DNA of 64,000 nucleotides from Mesostigma viride (GCA_009746045.1 RPFO01000065.1:3166483-3230482), one strand, 5' to 3'; counted from the stretch's first letter, positions 1 through 12,819 are shown. Translations and numbers: made by a program. The notes: a model not told the origin generated them from the sequence alone.

Positions 1-3000
1 CACCACCAGATCCTTTCTTTTTTCGTTTTCCTTCCATGTCATTGTCCTGTATGCGATCCAGTCGGGTCCCATCTTCACCCCGTCCCAATAGGTGAAGGCT
101 TCCAGCCTGTCCCACCACCCCCTCTTGGCCTTGGCAGTCCCCTCCTCCTTAGCCGCCGCCTGCACCTCCTCCTCCGCCGCCGCCTCCTGCTGTGGCACAC
201 CCAGCAGATGTTTGGTCTTCACCCCCAAATCGTCATACAAATGACGGGGGTGGGAAGCGAGCAGCCCTCTCGGGAACTTCCAGTCCTTCTGGTCGACCAC
301 TTTCCTTTTAGCCGGCGGAAGGTCCCTCAGCGTGAGAATGATCGCCCTCGTGGCCGTGACGATCACCCGCCAAAAGTCTCTGGTCAGGCGGCAGTCGGCG
401 ATGAACTTGTCGAGGTCCGTGGCGACGGTGCCCTTCAGCTTCACGCCAAACACGTGCTCCCTCACCAATACGGGGTCGAAAGTCCCGTTTAGTTGTTTGC
501 AAGCGGCCATCAGCTCGGGGTTCTCCAGGAACTTGATGTGGGCGAATTGCTTTGCCGCCTCTATCAAATTCTTGGCGACTTCCATTATTTTTATCAGGTT
601 GCTGGGAGGGGCCTCACAGGACATGATCGGCGCTTGGATCAGGCTGTCGAAGTACTGGAAACTCGCAAGTTCCCGATGCGCGGTGAAAATGGACAGTTCG
701 TGCGCCTTGTCTTTAGGGCGCGTGTCAAGGAAGTCTTGCCGAGCCGCGATATCCTGTGCGATCGCCGGCTTGCCGTCGACAGCGGGCTTCAAAGGGTCCT
801 CACACCAGAACAGCCAGCGCTGCATGAAGTTCTTCTGGTCCGGCCCCCACTTGTCCGTCTCTTCAGCCCCTCCTGCCTTGTCGCCTGCGCCGTCCCCTTC
901 GGCCTTGGCTTGCTCTCCTTTCTGCCAAAAGGGCTTCACAATCGCCCAGATCTTGCCGTACAGAGGAGTTGGGAGAGACACGCCCTTCCCTCTCTTGACG
1001 GGTCCATATGCCTGGTAGGCCCGGTGCACATCCCCCAGCGCTGAGCCCCACGTTGCCTTGGCTTGGGCTGTGTCCTCGGCGTTCATGGCGTTCCCGAGCT
1101 GCCTGACAACTTCGATCATCTTGCCGACTTGTTCGGTAACCTGCATCCCCGTAGGGCAACAACGCGCAGAGACACATCGACAGTCCTCCCAAATAAGCAC
1201 AACTCAACTGAGAACAAGAATACGACTGACAGAAACGCCGGCGGTCGCATCTTGACCAAAATATGGCATGCTAAGGTGGAACATGAAAACCCCTTATAGA
1301 AACGCCGGCGGTCGCATCTTGACCGAACTAATGGCATACTGAAATTAACACAAGAAAACCACTTATAGAAACGCCGGCGGTCGCAACCTGGCTTACCTTC
1401 TGTTCACGGATCTGCCACCAGGTCGGCAGGATGGTCTCACCCTTGAGCATCTGCACGTCCACCCCCCCGAAATTCGTCCAATCAGTTGCCCACTCCTCCA
1501 GCTTCGCCGCGGCCACGGTCTTCGTGACCTCCTGCTCCTTCCCTCCCCGCGCAACGACCCTGAGCTTTTCCGCCTTCATGAAACCATTCAGCATTGCCTG
1601 GTACCACACAGATCTTTGGTCCACCGTCATATTGTCGGTGACCAGTTCGAATTTCACCGATTTGATGAGTGTGGTAAAGTGGTTCCCGTCCAGCACGAGA
1701 AAGCCGCAAATGGCTGGCGGCAACGGTGTCTTCTTCTCGAGTGGAGCCATCTCCCAGGCGGACTTGCACAAACTGTCCAAAAGCGCGGCCTTTCTCACGT
1801 CCACGGGCTTAAGTGAGTCCAGAATATCGGCCGGTCCTGTCAGAACCGCGGTGGAAGCAGCTTCGGCCATTCCCTTGGCCGAGCTCGTTCGCAGGTAGAT
1901 ATCAATCTCTTTGTCAGTCATTGCGCGAGCGTAGCCAGCCTTCATTGTCCGTGCCCCCCCATCTCCCCGAAGAGTTGCGCGAGCTGACGCTGGGTGCCTT
2001 CCTTTTTCATCCAGTCATGAAAACTGTTGGGGCACCGGTCAGCCAAAAACTGGAACGAGTACCGCCACACAGGAATCACCAGCTTGTCGTGGCCGTAGTC
2101 GGACTCCGAGTTTGCAAAAATGGTGGCGTTCTGCTCGGCTCTAGACAGATGCAAGTCTCGTGCGAGGAGCTTCTGAGGCCCCACGAACAGGTTCCTTGTC
2201 CACACCCGATTTCGATGCACCAAGGCTTTGGACATCTCATCGAGGTCCCGAGGCTGAACGGCAAGCTGCTTCCGCAACCGTTTGCCCTTCGCGATCTCAT
2301 CGTTCACATCCAGGATGTCATCATCATCCTGCGACACCGGGGACTTCTCCCATTTCTCAAGCAGAGACACGGGAGCATCCGCAACCTCCACCTCCTTTCC
2401 TTTCCCCTTTCCCTTCAGCGCCTTCCCCTTGTAGGTCGCAAGTGCTTCGGAGAGTCCCTTCTGGTGTTCGTCGACGGCAGCAGTCCACGTACTATCTATT
2501 TTCATGTTCTCGCGGCGCGCGTGCTGGTCGAGGCTGATTGAGTACAGGATGGCCGCGTGGGTCGCCCTCTCGGCCTGCACGTACTGCGTTGATGCGAAAA
2601 AATCAGGAAAGCATAACCAAAAGGAATAAAGTAAATGCCGATTGAGAAACGCCGGCCGTCGCAACCTACATGAAACCTGAACCTCAACATCAAAGCCCCC
2701 CTCACGACAGAGGTATACTTACCTCGTTCCCCTTAACAATGATATGAAAAAATCAGGAAAGCATAACCGAAAGGAATAAAGTAAATGTCACACTTGAGAA
2801 ACGCCGGCCGTCGCAACCTAGATGAAACCTAAACCTCAAGATCAGAGCCCCCCTCACAACAGAGGTACACTTGGCTCATTTCCCTCAACGATGCGAAATC
2901 AGGAAAGGAAGTAAGTGTTAGTCAAAAGGAAGTAAGTGTCACACTTGAGAAACGCCGGCCGTCGCAACCTACATGAAACCTGGACCTCAAGAACAAAGCC

Positions 3001-4717
3001 CCCCTCACAACAGAGGTAGACTTACCTCATTCCCCTCAACCGCTGCTGCTTCAGCCGCTTTCTTCGACCCCTTCGCGATCTTCGGAGACTTGTCCCGGCG
3101 GGCATCGTGTTCCTTCAACATCTTGATCAGAGTCTTGGCGTCCGCCATCGTCACCGTCTTCAGTTTACACTTCCTCTCCTTCCCTTTGCCCTCGAACAGG
3201 TTCTCCTCCATCCACTTTATCAAGGCCTTGGCGCTCGGGATCTCCTCAGGCTGTGTGGCGCCATCGGGCGCGCACGCATTCTTCACGATCAACTCAGCGA
3301 CTTGATGGAGAGTCATCATCTGGTTCCGTACCTCAGGTGGGGCTGTTTCCGTTCTCACCTCGGCCACAACCCACTTTGCCAACTTCTTCAGTTGATAAGC
3401 ATCCGCTTGCTCCTTAAAGCGTGTCATTTTCGCAGTATCGCCGTCGCTTCCACCCGCGCCCTCTGACACAGGCTCACCGACAGCGATAGCCCCCTCTCCC
3501 TGGAGATTTGCCCCACCCTGACGACCGGCTTCCTGCAAGAACATTATCAACGGAAGATTTTTAATGTAAGAAAAGTGTAGAGAAACGCCGGCCGTCGTAA
3601 CTCTGTCAATTGAGGACGAACCTAAACTTTCAATTTGTAAGTCAACGGTAACTTACCCTTCCCCCCTCTGCAGTGGAACCACCGTAAGATCCACTTCCCC
3701 TCCTGTCACCGCCCTCTTGCTGCTCGAACGGACTTCCCTGTAAAAATAGCAAACGCGATTGTCCATTCACAAGAAAAAAATTACTACAAAAATAAACAAG
3801 GATATACGCACGCAAACCTTTTCAATACAAGTAAACCGGAGAGGAATCTGACGCACTCATGTACCTGGGTGCTTCCCGCCATTGAGCGGGCTTCTCTTGC
3901 ACCAACATCCTCTTGCCGGCCCTGCGAACATTTCAACGGAAAGTAAAAATCCGCTTAGTTGTCGGAAATGACATGTCTGGCGAATATTGCAAAAAAATGC
4001 GTATTGTATTTCACGACATCAATTTAATGGGCGGAGACTTACGAAGATCGGCCCGCCACCTTCCAAATTGCCCAGCGTCATATCGAAAACATCGAGGACT
4101 TCCCCTCCATCGACCCCCTTCCCCCTTCCCCTCTGCCGCGGCGGGGGCATATCGCCCGTCGCGACCGGCTTGGAAGTCGCGGGGGGATCCCTTGCGGTTG
4201 AGGGCACTGCGGCCGACTCGTGCACACTCTCCCCCCTCTTTTGGGCTACTGCGGCAGGCGCGGCATGGGAGGGCGCGGCGGCTACTGTCTCTGGCGCATT
4301 CTGAGCCAACCGACGCAACCTTAGCTCCTGCTGGAGCAGGGTTTCGAAACGAGGCATGAATGTGCGCTTGGAGGTATAAGGCACCTTGGCGACTTCAGGT
4401 TTGTCATTAAGGATGTCTTGGTACAGCGCGAATTGCTGTTCACGAGTGCCATTCGCGAGTCGCTCAAACCGCTCAATCTGAATCCGCTTAACCGGATCGT
4501 CCACCATCTCAAGACCACCGTGGTACTCATCCTTCCCAGTGACCGCGGCAAAGCTGACACCAGATTCCACCATTGGGGGCGGCGTGCCCTCCCTTGCACG
4601 CTTGTGAGGAGGCTGTTGTGGGGAGGCGCCTTGGGCCTGAACTGGTTGCCCTTCTGACCCTTCCCCCCTAGGGGGAGAGTCGCCGACCACCTGCGATGTA
4701 GGGCCGCCCTTTTCCAT
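1..4717 (-). CDS. Unrecognised multi-exon gene, 3' end beyond window
   Basis: I do not recognise the product. Exons on the minus strand: 4717-4043, 3921-3865, 3737-3657, 3532-3026, 2583-1397, and 1140 to the window edge. All junctions are GT-AG and all are phase 0, which supports the model. The first Met is preceded directly by a good 3' splice site (T-rich tract, then CAG before ATG), so an upstream exon or 5'UTR intron exists. The predicted protein exceeds 1,200 residues. It has a low-complexity Pro/Gln/Gly-rich first exon, Lys/Glu-rich basic middle exons and a Trp-rich C-terminal part. Exon 2583-1397 is 1,187 nt, one short of a multiple of three, and the frame jumps in a run of seven G near 1950-1957. 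This is a one-base loss, either an assembly error or a mutation. I see no catalytic motif. Several introns carry the 20-nt motif described separately. Confidence 0.6.
1141..1396 (-). repeat. Intron with three ~65-bp tandem units carrying the 20-nt motif
   Basis: The intron starts GTAAGC directly after an AAG codon and ends at CAG before the 1140 exon. It is built from three tandem copies of a 62-69 bp unit. Each has the motif core (plus-strand positions 1232-1251, 1299-1318, 1368-1387) followed by a TATAAG-GGTTTTC-type segment. The first motif copy starts only 9 nt from the 5' splice site. Confidence 0.7.
2584..3025 (-). repeat. Intron made of three ~151-bp tandem units, each repeating the exon end and 5' splice site
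   Basis: Motif copies lie at 2949-2968, 2798-2817 and 2646-2665, spaced 151-152 bp. Each unit also repeats the last bases of the upstream exon and the donor. The working donor is GAATGAG followed by GTAAGT at 3025. A dead copy near 2870 has GT changed to CC, and an intact GTAAGT copy lies at 2722. Reading past the first donor reaches a stop within seven codons, so use of the first donor is favoured. Confidence 0.7.
3533..3656 (-). other. Intron with a single 20-nt motif
   Basis: GTAAGT donor at 3656 and TTGCAG acceptor at 3533. One motif copy lies at 3582-3601, about 55 nt from the donor. The two smaller introns upstream (3738-3864 and 3922-4042) have no motif, so the element is common but not obligatory. 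Confidence 0.65.
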
Positions 4718-4984
4718 CTGCAACACAAAACAAAAAAATTGGAAAAAACATACGAGTCAGCAGGAAGATGCGCCCCACGTCGCAACTCAATACAAAAAAT
4801 GCATCATTATGTCAAGGTACAAACAACGTTATAATTCAGAATGAACAGAGATTCATAACAAGAGAACGACGCACTAAAAGATGCGACCGCCGTCGCAACT
4901 TTCGTCAATTCACTCTCTATACAAACAACTCTATGTCCCTCATAAAGAATCAATTGGCAAGGAAATGCAAAAAAATTCCGTTAC
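4718..4984 (-). other. Spacer or intron with two GATGC-type motif variants
   Basis: It separates a likely donor (GTAACG at 4984, or GTGGTA three bases earlier) from the CAG-ATG acceptor at 4718. Motif variants lie at 4880-4899 and 4767-4786. In both, the distal end reads GATGC on the plus strand instead of GAAAC. The 4880 copy forms a complete stem (GCGAC with GTCGC). Confidence 0.5.
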
Positions 4985-5674
4985 CACCTCCGTCGACCCA
5001 TAAGTGGTTCGCGAATGGGAAATCGCTGCTGATTTTCGGTCGAGCCCTTCACGGTATTTTCGAAATCTCGAGGCAAGGTTGCGCGGAAGAGGGCCCCCCT
5101 CAATCATGCGTGCGATCGGACTGGCCATGGAAACGGATACCTGGTTCCTGGACTGCCTTGCACGGTCAACCATCTTGAAACTTCCCCGGAGAAGGAAATC
5201 AGACGTCAGACGGTTGAATATGCGAACGTCAAGATTTGACCAACCCATCATCCATTCCACCACCTTCTCCGCGGCATCATGGAAGACCTGCCTCTCATCC
5301 GCCACTCCTCGAGACCCAAACACACAATCGGCCGTGTTATCGTCGTGCCTCTTAAGGCGAATGTTCACGTCCTCTTTGTCATCATCCATTTCCGACAGCC
5401 GAATTACAGCCCTTTTGGCTCCGTCCACTCCATCCTCAAGAAGGACGTCCATCTGCGCCCCTCCCACACAATTGTTGTCAACGTATTGTTGCAAATGACG
5501 GGAAATCATGTCCTTTCCAAAAGCTACGATGTGTTCCCCACACAGACCCATGTCGGTAATTGACAGCTTTTTACATTTCCTATCCCGGCACTTCTTTTCG
5601 GGATCCTTCTCAAAAATCCGGAAAACAGCGTCCTGATATGGACGTCCCCTTATGTCGACCGTCAGACTGGACAT
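4985..5674 (-). CDS. Unrecognised protein or exon with a C-x4-C-x10-C-x2-H site
   Basis: The ATG at 5674 follows a TCGCAG acceptor directly. The frame is open for 230 codons to a phase-0 donor at 4984. If unspliced it runs on to a stop at 4940 (244 aa). Near the N-terminus, Cys29, Cys34, Cys45 and His48 form a likely zinc site. The spacing is identical to that in the next protein upstream (5955-6821), and the surrounding K-C...C-K-K...G-L-C text is similar, so I infer paralogy. The rest is charged and helical-looking with no known domain. It may be an upstream exon of the 4717 gene, since phase and splice sites allow a direct join, or a separate gene. Confidence 0.5.
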
Positions 5675-5954
5675 CTGCGAAACCAGAACATACCGGCCGC
5701 GAGTAGTTTATATTATTAAAAAAAACTGGCATTTATTAAGTCATCTTCATCTATTTATGCGAGCTAAAATTTGAAGAAAATGCAACAAAGAAACGCCCTG
5801 GGGCGCAACTTCCTCAACAACCACTTTCTACGTACAAACGAATGGCAATCACATCGACTACGATTGTCACTACATACGAATGTCCAGACAATATAATGTG
5901 TATGTAGAGGGGGGGCATTCAAGACCAGAGAAACGCCGGCGGGCGCAACTCATA
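5675..5954 (-). other. Spacer or intron with two motif copies
   Basis: Motif copies lie at 5930-5949 (immediately after the stop codon of the upstream ORF) and 5790-5809 (centre CCAG). The distal end is T-rich and closes with GGTATGTT...TCGCAG before ATG. This acceptor context is shared with the next spacer upstream, as expected if the two exon units arose by duplication. Confidence 0.5.
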
Positions 5955-6821
5955 TCAATATAGACTGTCCCGCGACTCGTTCCACTCTCTGCAGGTTTTG
6001 CAACAACCGATCGAGCGAACTCTCGGAACCTCTTTCGCCGCCATTTCATCGACACGAGCGAACATCTCTTCTTTGGCGGCCACCAACTTTGCCTCCTTGT
6101 TGCCGGTGTCAGGATAGATTTCGGACCTCCTCGTCTTCATCGGGGCCACTCTCTCCAAATACTCTGCACACAGAGAATCCTGCTCCTCCTCCACAATCGC
6201 CTTCACGCCGGATACAATCGCTTTGGCTTTTGTTTCCACGCGAAAATCGAACTCTCGTTGAGTTATCAGCGGAATGTCGGCGAGTGCAAAACACATACGC
6301 CGATAAAGTTCGCTTACATCCGTGTCACGCGAGTCGGCAAAAGGTGTCGTCATCAAAAAGCATCTCAAGCTACTCCAACCATTTTCTTGGGCGCCGGCAA
6401 CGTAGCCTCCCTTTGCCAAGTCCGCACCTGTCGCGGAGTCTTTGACTATCCAATCTTCAAGGAAGTACTCGTCTCCCCTGGTGAAATCAAAATTTACACC
6501 CACGACCTCTCCGACAGTCATGTCCAGGCGAAGTCGCAGGGCCCCCCCCGCCAATCCAGGTCCGAGGGCGCCCGCCATTCCAAGTCCGCGACTGAGGGCA
6601 TTTTCGATGTGACGAGAATGTTCTTCGTGCTTTCGGCAATACAAGTCAAATCCGAGAGCGGTTTTCTTGCAAGTGGACACATCACACTTGCGCGGCGCCC
6701 CTATTGAGCGAGCAACACTCTGAATGACAGTGGCAACCGCTTGGTGTTGTTGAAGTCGTTGCCAATCCTCCATCAGGAGGTGACTAGACGAATCGGACGA
6801 ATCTTCCGTCGAACCGGACAT
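5955..6821 (-). CDS. Unrecognised 288-aa protein with a C-x4-C-x10-C-x2-H site
   Basis: The ATG at 6821 follows a TCGCAG acceptor; the stop is at 5955. The N-terminus is Ser/Asp-rich. Cys46, Cys51, Cys62 and His65 form the same zinc-type spacing as in the protein at 4985-5674. A short Cys-Cys-x2-Cys occurs near the C-terminus. A phase-0 GAG-GTTCCG donor at about 6029 could splice it to the 5674 exon instead of using the stop. I cannot decide between these. No enzyme motif is visible. The neighbours are same-strand genes of similar make, so a tandemly expanded family or one long gene are both possible. Confidence 0.5.
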   Translation of the reverse strand: MSGSTEDSSDSSSHLLMEDWQRLQQHQAVATVIQSVARSIGAPRKCDVSTCKKTALGFDLYCRKHEEHSRHIENALSRGLGMAGALGPGLAGGALRLRLDMTVGEVVGVNFDFTRGDEYFLEDWIVKDSATGADLAKGGYVAGAQENGWSSLRCFLMTTPFADSRDTDVSELYRRMCFALADIPLITQREFDFRVETKAKAIVSGVKAIVEEEQDSLCAEYLERVAPMKTRRSEIYPDTGNKEAKLVAAKEEMFARVDEMAAKEVPRVRSIGCCKTCREWNESRDSLY

Positions 6822-6985
6822 CTGCGACAAGTTACGATAACATACCGGCCCCGGAAAATAAAATTCAAAAAACGTTTTGAAATTTTTTTATTGTACTTGT
6901 TTATTAATACGAAGGTTTAAATTTGGCGCAAAGAAACGCCCCAAGGCGCAACTTGTCGAACAGCAATATGGCGATAAAACATTAT
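6822..6985 (-). other. Spacer or intron with one motif copy
   Basis: Motif at 6933-6952 with centre CCAA, the same centre as in the introns at 27.1-27.3 kb. The spacer ends in a GGCCGGTATGTT...TCGCAG acceptor before ATG 6821. Confidence 0.5.
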
Positions 6986-7192
6986 CTATTCAATGTGCGA
7001 TTGATGTGCTGAAACCTTCCAGACTTTGACACTGTCCGGTATCACCGGACTCGGACGAGGAGTCGAGTCGGAAGCGAGCCAGTAATCCTCGACTATTTTT
7101 TTGATGTACAATGGAAGACTCCTTCCATTATGTCGAAGTGTGTCGGTCCTTTGCCTTTTGGCCAAACTCTCCTTAACCTCCACCATTTCCTG
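6986..7192 (-). CDS. Small exon or ORF, unrecognised
   Basis: An acceptor (T-rich, then CGCAG) lies at 7193. The frame is then open through a basic segment (K-R-Q-R) to either a stop at 6986 or a phase-0 AAG-GTTTCA donor near 7017. At about 58-68 residues it is too short to classify. It lies between the MYND gene and the 6821 ORF on the same strand and is most likely an internal or terminal exon of one of them. Confidence 0.3.
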   Translation of the reverse strand, partial: QEMVEVKESLAKRQRTDTLRHNGRSLPLYIKKIVEDYWLASDSTPRPSPVIPDSVKVWKVSAHQSHIE

Positions 7193-7287
7193 CGCGTAGG
7201 AGGAAAATGATACGTTATAAACATTAAACATTAAACATTAAATATAACATCATATAAACAAGTTATTACTCTACATTTCAAGTTTTT

Positions 7288-8043
7288 CTAAGAGGCAGAG
7301 CCGTCGTGGAAGTTGAAGGAGAAGTCGACATCAGACCCCATAGTTTTATCCAGTATCGTCGTCACGTTAACCCCCCACTTCACCCCTGCCAGCACCTCCC
7401 TCGCTTGCCTCAGACGTTCGCATCTATCCTTATGCCTACTCCAGTCCGCACGCTGGCACTCCTCACTGCAATATCTGGCATCCCTACATCCTCTACACCA
7501 CTTGATATGAGGTCCTGTTTCGCACCCACACCCCTCCTTGGAGCACTTTCGCGTACTACGCATGCGATCCCCATCCCTCACGATCGGGTCAGAGAGCAAG
7601 AAAAAGTTCATGTTGAGGGGTACTGCCCCTACACATGCATCAGCCCTCACGCGCAGAGAATGCGTAACATTCGGGTAAAATGCGCGCCCGTAGGTGCACC
7701 CAAGCTGAGCCCCTTCCTCTTCCCCCAACTCTATCTTTGGCCCCTTTGTAATGAACGACACCAAAAGGCGGAACTCCGTCCTTGGGTCTATGGGCACTCT
7801 TAGATCCATCTGTGGTCTGAAAAAACCCTCTTGAATACAGAAGTTCATATCAGCTAGCTGGGCGTACATAATTCTCTCCATTTGGCTGAACGAATCAAAC
7901 GCCAATAAAACGGCCAAGTGGCGGCCTGTCCTCTCCTGCGCGACTCGAACTTCCTCGAATATGACACGCGACAGAAAGCGAACTTGTTTGAAAACGTTTT
8001 GAAGGACGCTTCCGTAGACTTCATTCACGATCTCGGACTCCAT
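7288..8043 (-). CDS. MYND-type zinc finger protein
   Basis: 251 aa from the Met at 8043; an in-frame Met at 8067 gives 259 aa. Residues 167-208 carry the full MYND pattern: C-x4-C, a pair C-x2-C, then Y-C-x3-C and H-x3-C. MYND fingers are protein-interaction zinc modules, often binding proline-rich peptides in chromatin or signalling proteins. The N-terminal 160 residues are not recognised: there is no SET domain and no ankyrin repeat. The first half of the finger has the same C-x4-C-x10-C-x2 spacing as the zinc sites in the two proteins encoded downstream, which suggests a shared origin. Single-exon as read; the 5' end lies beyond an AT-rich gap from a small ORF. Confidence 0.75.
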   Translation of the reverse strand: MESEIVNEVYGSVLQNVFKQVRFLSRVIFEEVRVAQERTGRHLAVLLAFDSFSQMERIMYAQLADMNFCIQEGFFRPQMDLRVPIDPRTEFRLLVSFITKGPKIELGEEEGAQLGCTYGRAFYPNVTHSLRVRADACVGAVPLNMNFFLLSDPIVRDGDRMRSTRKCSKEGCGCETGPHIKWCRGCRDARYCSEECQRADWSRHKDRCERLRQAREVLAGVKWGVNVTTILDKTMGSDVDFSFNFHDGSAS

Positions 8044-8111
8044 CTTTTTCAGGGAAAAAACGAACAAAAAAATTCATAAACATTAATTTATTATTTTATA
8101 ATAACAAGTTA

Positions 8112-8351
8112 CTATTCCTCGGAATAGTTTTTTTTTATCCATTCCACAAACGCGTTTGTCACAAACACCTTCCATGCTTTCTCAAGAACTTGTCCCCCTG
8201 ATGTTTTTGAGTATTCAAACTCGTCATCCGAAGAAACCAACTCCGGCACATCCTCCGAGAGGGTCTCTAAATTGTCATCGGCTTTCCTTTTGCGCTTGTG
8301 GTTTCCGAAGCATTTTTTTTGTTCTTCTTCTGACATTTGTTCTGCAACCAT
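8112..8351 (-). CDS. Small acidic/basic ORF, unrecognised
   Basis: 79 codons with an ATG start and a TAG stop. It has a Lys/Arg cluster (K-R-K-R-K) followed by an acidic stretch, as in small nuclear proteins, but nothing specific. It is the most upstream reading frame of the minus-strand block, lying between the MYND gene and the upstream motif array, so it could be a first coding exon. Composition alone does not prove it is translated. Confidence 0.3.
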   Translation of the reverse strand: MVAEQMSEEEQKKCFGNHKRKRKADDNLETLSEDVPELVSSDDEFEYSKTSGGQVLEKAWKVFVTNAFVEWIKKNYSEE

Positions 8352-8462
8352 GGAGTCATTTCGAGGGGGGTGTGGTTTAACGGGTGCAGATTTAAAGTAA
8401 TTTGTTTTAGGTGAACGATGGTAAAAACTTCATTAGATATTTTAAACGAACGAGAAGCAACA

Positions 8463-8865
8463 GAAACGACGGCGGGCGTAACTATCATGGGAAACTTTGA
8501 TATCACAAGATCACAATGGACACGAACGCGCTGCAACTTTCACGACATATTCTTCGACATCGAAAATAAAAAAGAAACGACGGCGGGCGTAACTATCATG
8601 AAACATTGATCTTACAAGAAGCTGACGGGGATGCAACTTTCACGACAAACACTTCGACATCGAAGATGCAAAAGAAACGACGGCGGGCGTAACTATCATG
8701 GAAAGATTGAGCTTACAAGATGACAAGTTAACTGACGGGGGTGCATCTTTCCCGAGATATATTTCGACATCGAAAAGGCAAAAGAAACGACGGCGGGCGT
8801 AACTAGCACAACCAATGTTGGTCATGTGCTCTTCCAGTAAGACAAGAAACGACGGCGGGCGTAAC
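8463..8865 (-). repeat. Array of five 20-nt motifs upstream of the minus-strand gene block
   Basis: Copies at 8463-8482, 8574-8593, 8674-8693, 8784-8803 and 8846-8865, all reading GTTACGCCCGCCGTCGTTTC on the minus strand. The first four are spaced 100-111 bp. Between them sit degraded half-copies (CGCGCTGCAAC, GACGGGGATGCAAC) followed by a conserved CTTTC-CGA-ATC-TTCGACATCG segment. The repeat unit is therefore composite. It lies upstream of the first ORF, where a promoter or 5'UTR intron would be. Confidence 0.75.
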
Positions 8866-8919
8866 TATCACACGGTCCAGGAAGAGTGACGTTGGCAGAA
8901 TTATGGTGTTTGTAAAAGG

Positions 8920-11240
<2,321 letters not shown>

Positions 11241-11261
11241 TTTAGCCACATCGTGTTTTGT

Positions 11262-12055
11262 TCTTGGATTGATGACGCACCGCACGCAACGCTCGTGACC
11301 TGCACCCGCAGGCGAAAAAGAACGAACCACAATGATAGCATGGTTGTGAGTGACAATTGACGACATCACGCTACAAGGAGCATGACGCAAAAGGGATTAA
11401 AATCGGCATGAAAAACCTGGTGAAAATAAGAGGGAGAGGGGGGGGAGAGGGAGAGGGAGAGGAGTCGTCGTTCAGGAAGCCGGCATGACGCAAAATGGGA
11501 TGAATACTCAACATGACAGGTGAAAAAACATGAGAAAAACAACGTACATAAAATCCCGCAACTCACTTTGTTGTTGCTGATGCTGCTGTCGTTGTTCTTG
11601 TTGTCAGGCCCGTTGTTCTTGATTTAATGATGTAAGTGCTGCTCGTACGCAACGCTCGTGACCTTGCACCCGCAGGCGAAAAAGAACGAACCACAATGAT
11701 AGTATTGTTGTGAGTGACAATTGACGACATCACGCTACAAGGAGCATGACGCAAAAGGATTTAAAATCGGCATGAAAAACCTGGTGAAAAATAAGAGGAG
11801 AGGGGGGAGAGGGAGAGGGAGAGAGAGTCGTCGTTCAGGAAGCCGTCATGACGCAAAATGGGATGAATACTCAACATGCCAGTGTGAAAAAAAAATAGAA
11901 AAACCACGTACGTAAAATCCCGCAACTCACTCTTGTTGGAGCTGATGCTGCTGTCGTTGTTGTTGTTGTCAGGCCCGTTGTTCTTGATTTCCAAAGAAGA
12001 AAGCCGTTGAAGCTGCTCGTACGCATTATGGGGCTGCACCCGCAGGCGAAAAGAA
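11262..12055. repeat. Two ~360-bp direct repeats plus a partial third
   Basis: Copy 1 starts near 11262 and copy 2 near 11625. A third partial start lies near 12010. Each holds the segments ACGCTCGTGACC...CACCCGCAGGCGAAAAAG, then TTGACGACATCACGCTACAAGG, a short GA block, and a (TTG)n/GCTGCTG part. No convincing coding frame. The small GA blocks suggest these repeats seeded or captured the large GA tract beside them. Confidence 0.7.
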
Positions 12056-12240
12056 CGTGGACCACAGTCGGTCACTGGACGTGCGGTGGCGGGCGTGGTG
12101 GGCGCATCCGCGGTGCGCGCCTGCAAAACACCGCATCAATTACCTGGGCGGGCTGGGTGCGCACCTTCCAAAGTCCCTGGTGTGTGTCAGTGCAGCGTCG
12201 ACATGGCATGCGAGGATATGTGCGTACGTACGACGAATCA

Positions 12241-12819
12241 TGTGAAACGACTGGTCCAACCTGAAAAATTTTAAATTTTTGCCGTGTCCAGTAACGGTCC
12301 TAGGTTGCACCCGCGGGACGTTCCGACAGCTGTACAGAAAAGATCACAAAGATACGCCGCGCAACGACGCCTGTGCCCGGCAAATCATTTGTGAGCCCGG
12401 AACTGAACAGTCACTGCAAATGTCGAGTATTTATTGCTCCATCCCCACAAAAAGCGTTCCGGACCTGTTCGAAGCGAAGAGCACTGACAGGGATCGGACC
12501 CGAGCCAGATTTGTGTGCGGACCATGATGGCTGGCCTCCCTCACTCCGCAACCTCACTCTGGACGCAGGTTCGATCCTGTCAGTGCTATTCGCTTCGAAC
12601 AGTTCCGGAACGCTTTTTTTGGGGGGTGGAGCAATAGATTTTCGACGTTTGTAGTGACTGTTCAGTTCCCGACTCACATTTGCCGGGCACTGGCGTCATT
12701 CCCGGCGTATCTTTCTGATCTATTCTTACAGCTGCCGGAACGTCCCGCGGGTGCAACCTAGGACCGTTACTGGACACGGCAAAAATTCAAATTTTTTAGG
12801 TTGGACCAGTCGTTTCACA
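12241..12819. mobile_element. 579-bp foldback (palindromic) element
   Basis: Two ~245-bp arms are inverted copies, running from TGTGAAACGACTGGTCC at 12241 to its complement ending at 12819, around a ~90-bp centre. The arms differ by scattered substitutions and small indels, so the palindrome is old and not a read artefact. No coding capacity and no clear target duplication. Most likely a non-autonomous foldback or MITE-like element. Confidence 0.6.

Noticed and set aside
12480-12590. tRNA gene in the foldback centre
   Set aside because: A TTCGATC loop with short flanking complementarity is present, but no anticodon arm or D-arm can be drawn; the pairing is explained by the palindrome itself.
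12304-12757. GTTGCACCCGCGGGACGTTC as members of the intron motif family
   Set aside because: Resembles the motif, but positions 6 and 15 differ, it lies only in the foldback arms, and no introns are near; treated as coincidence.
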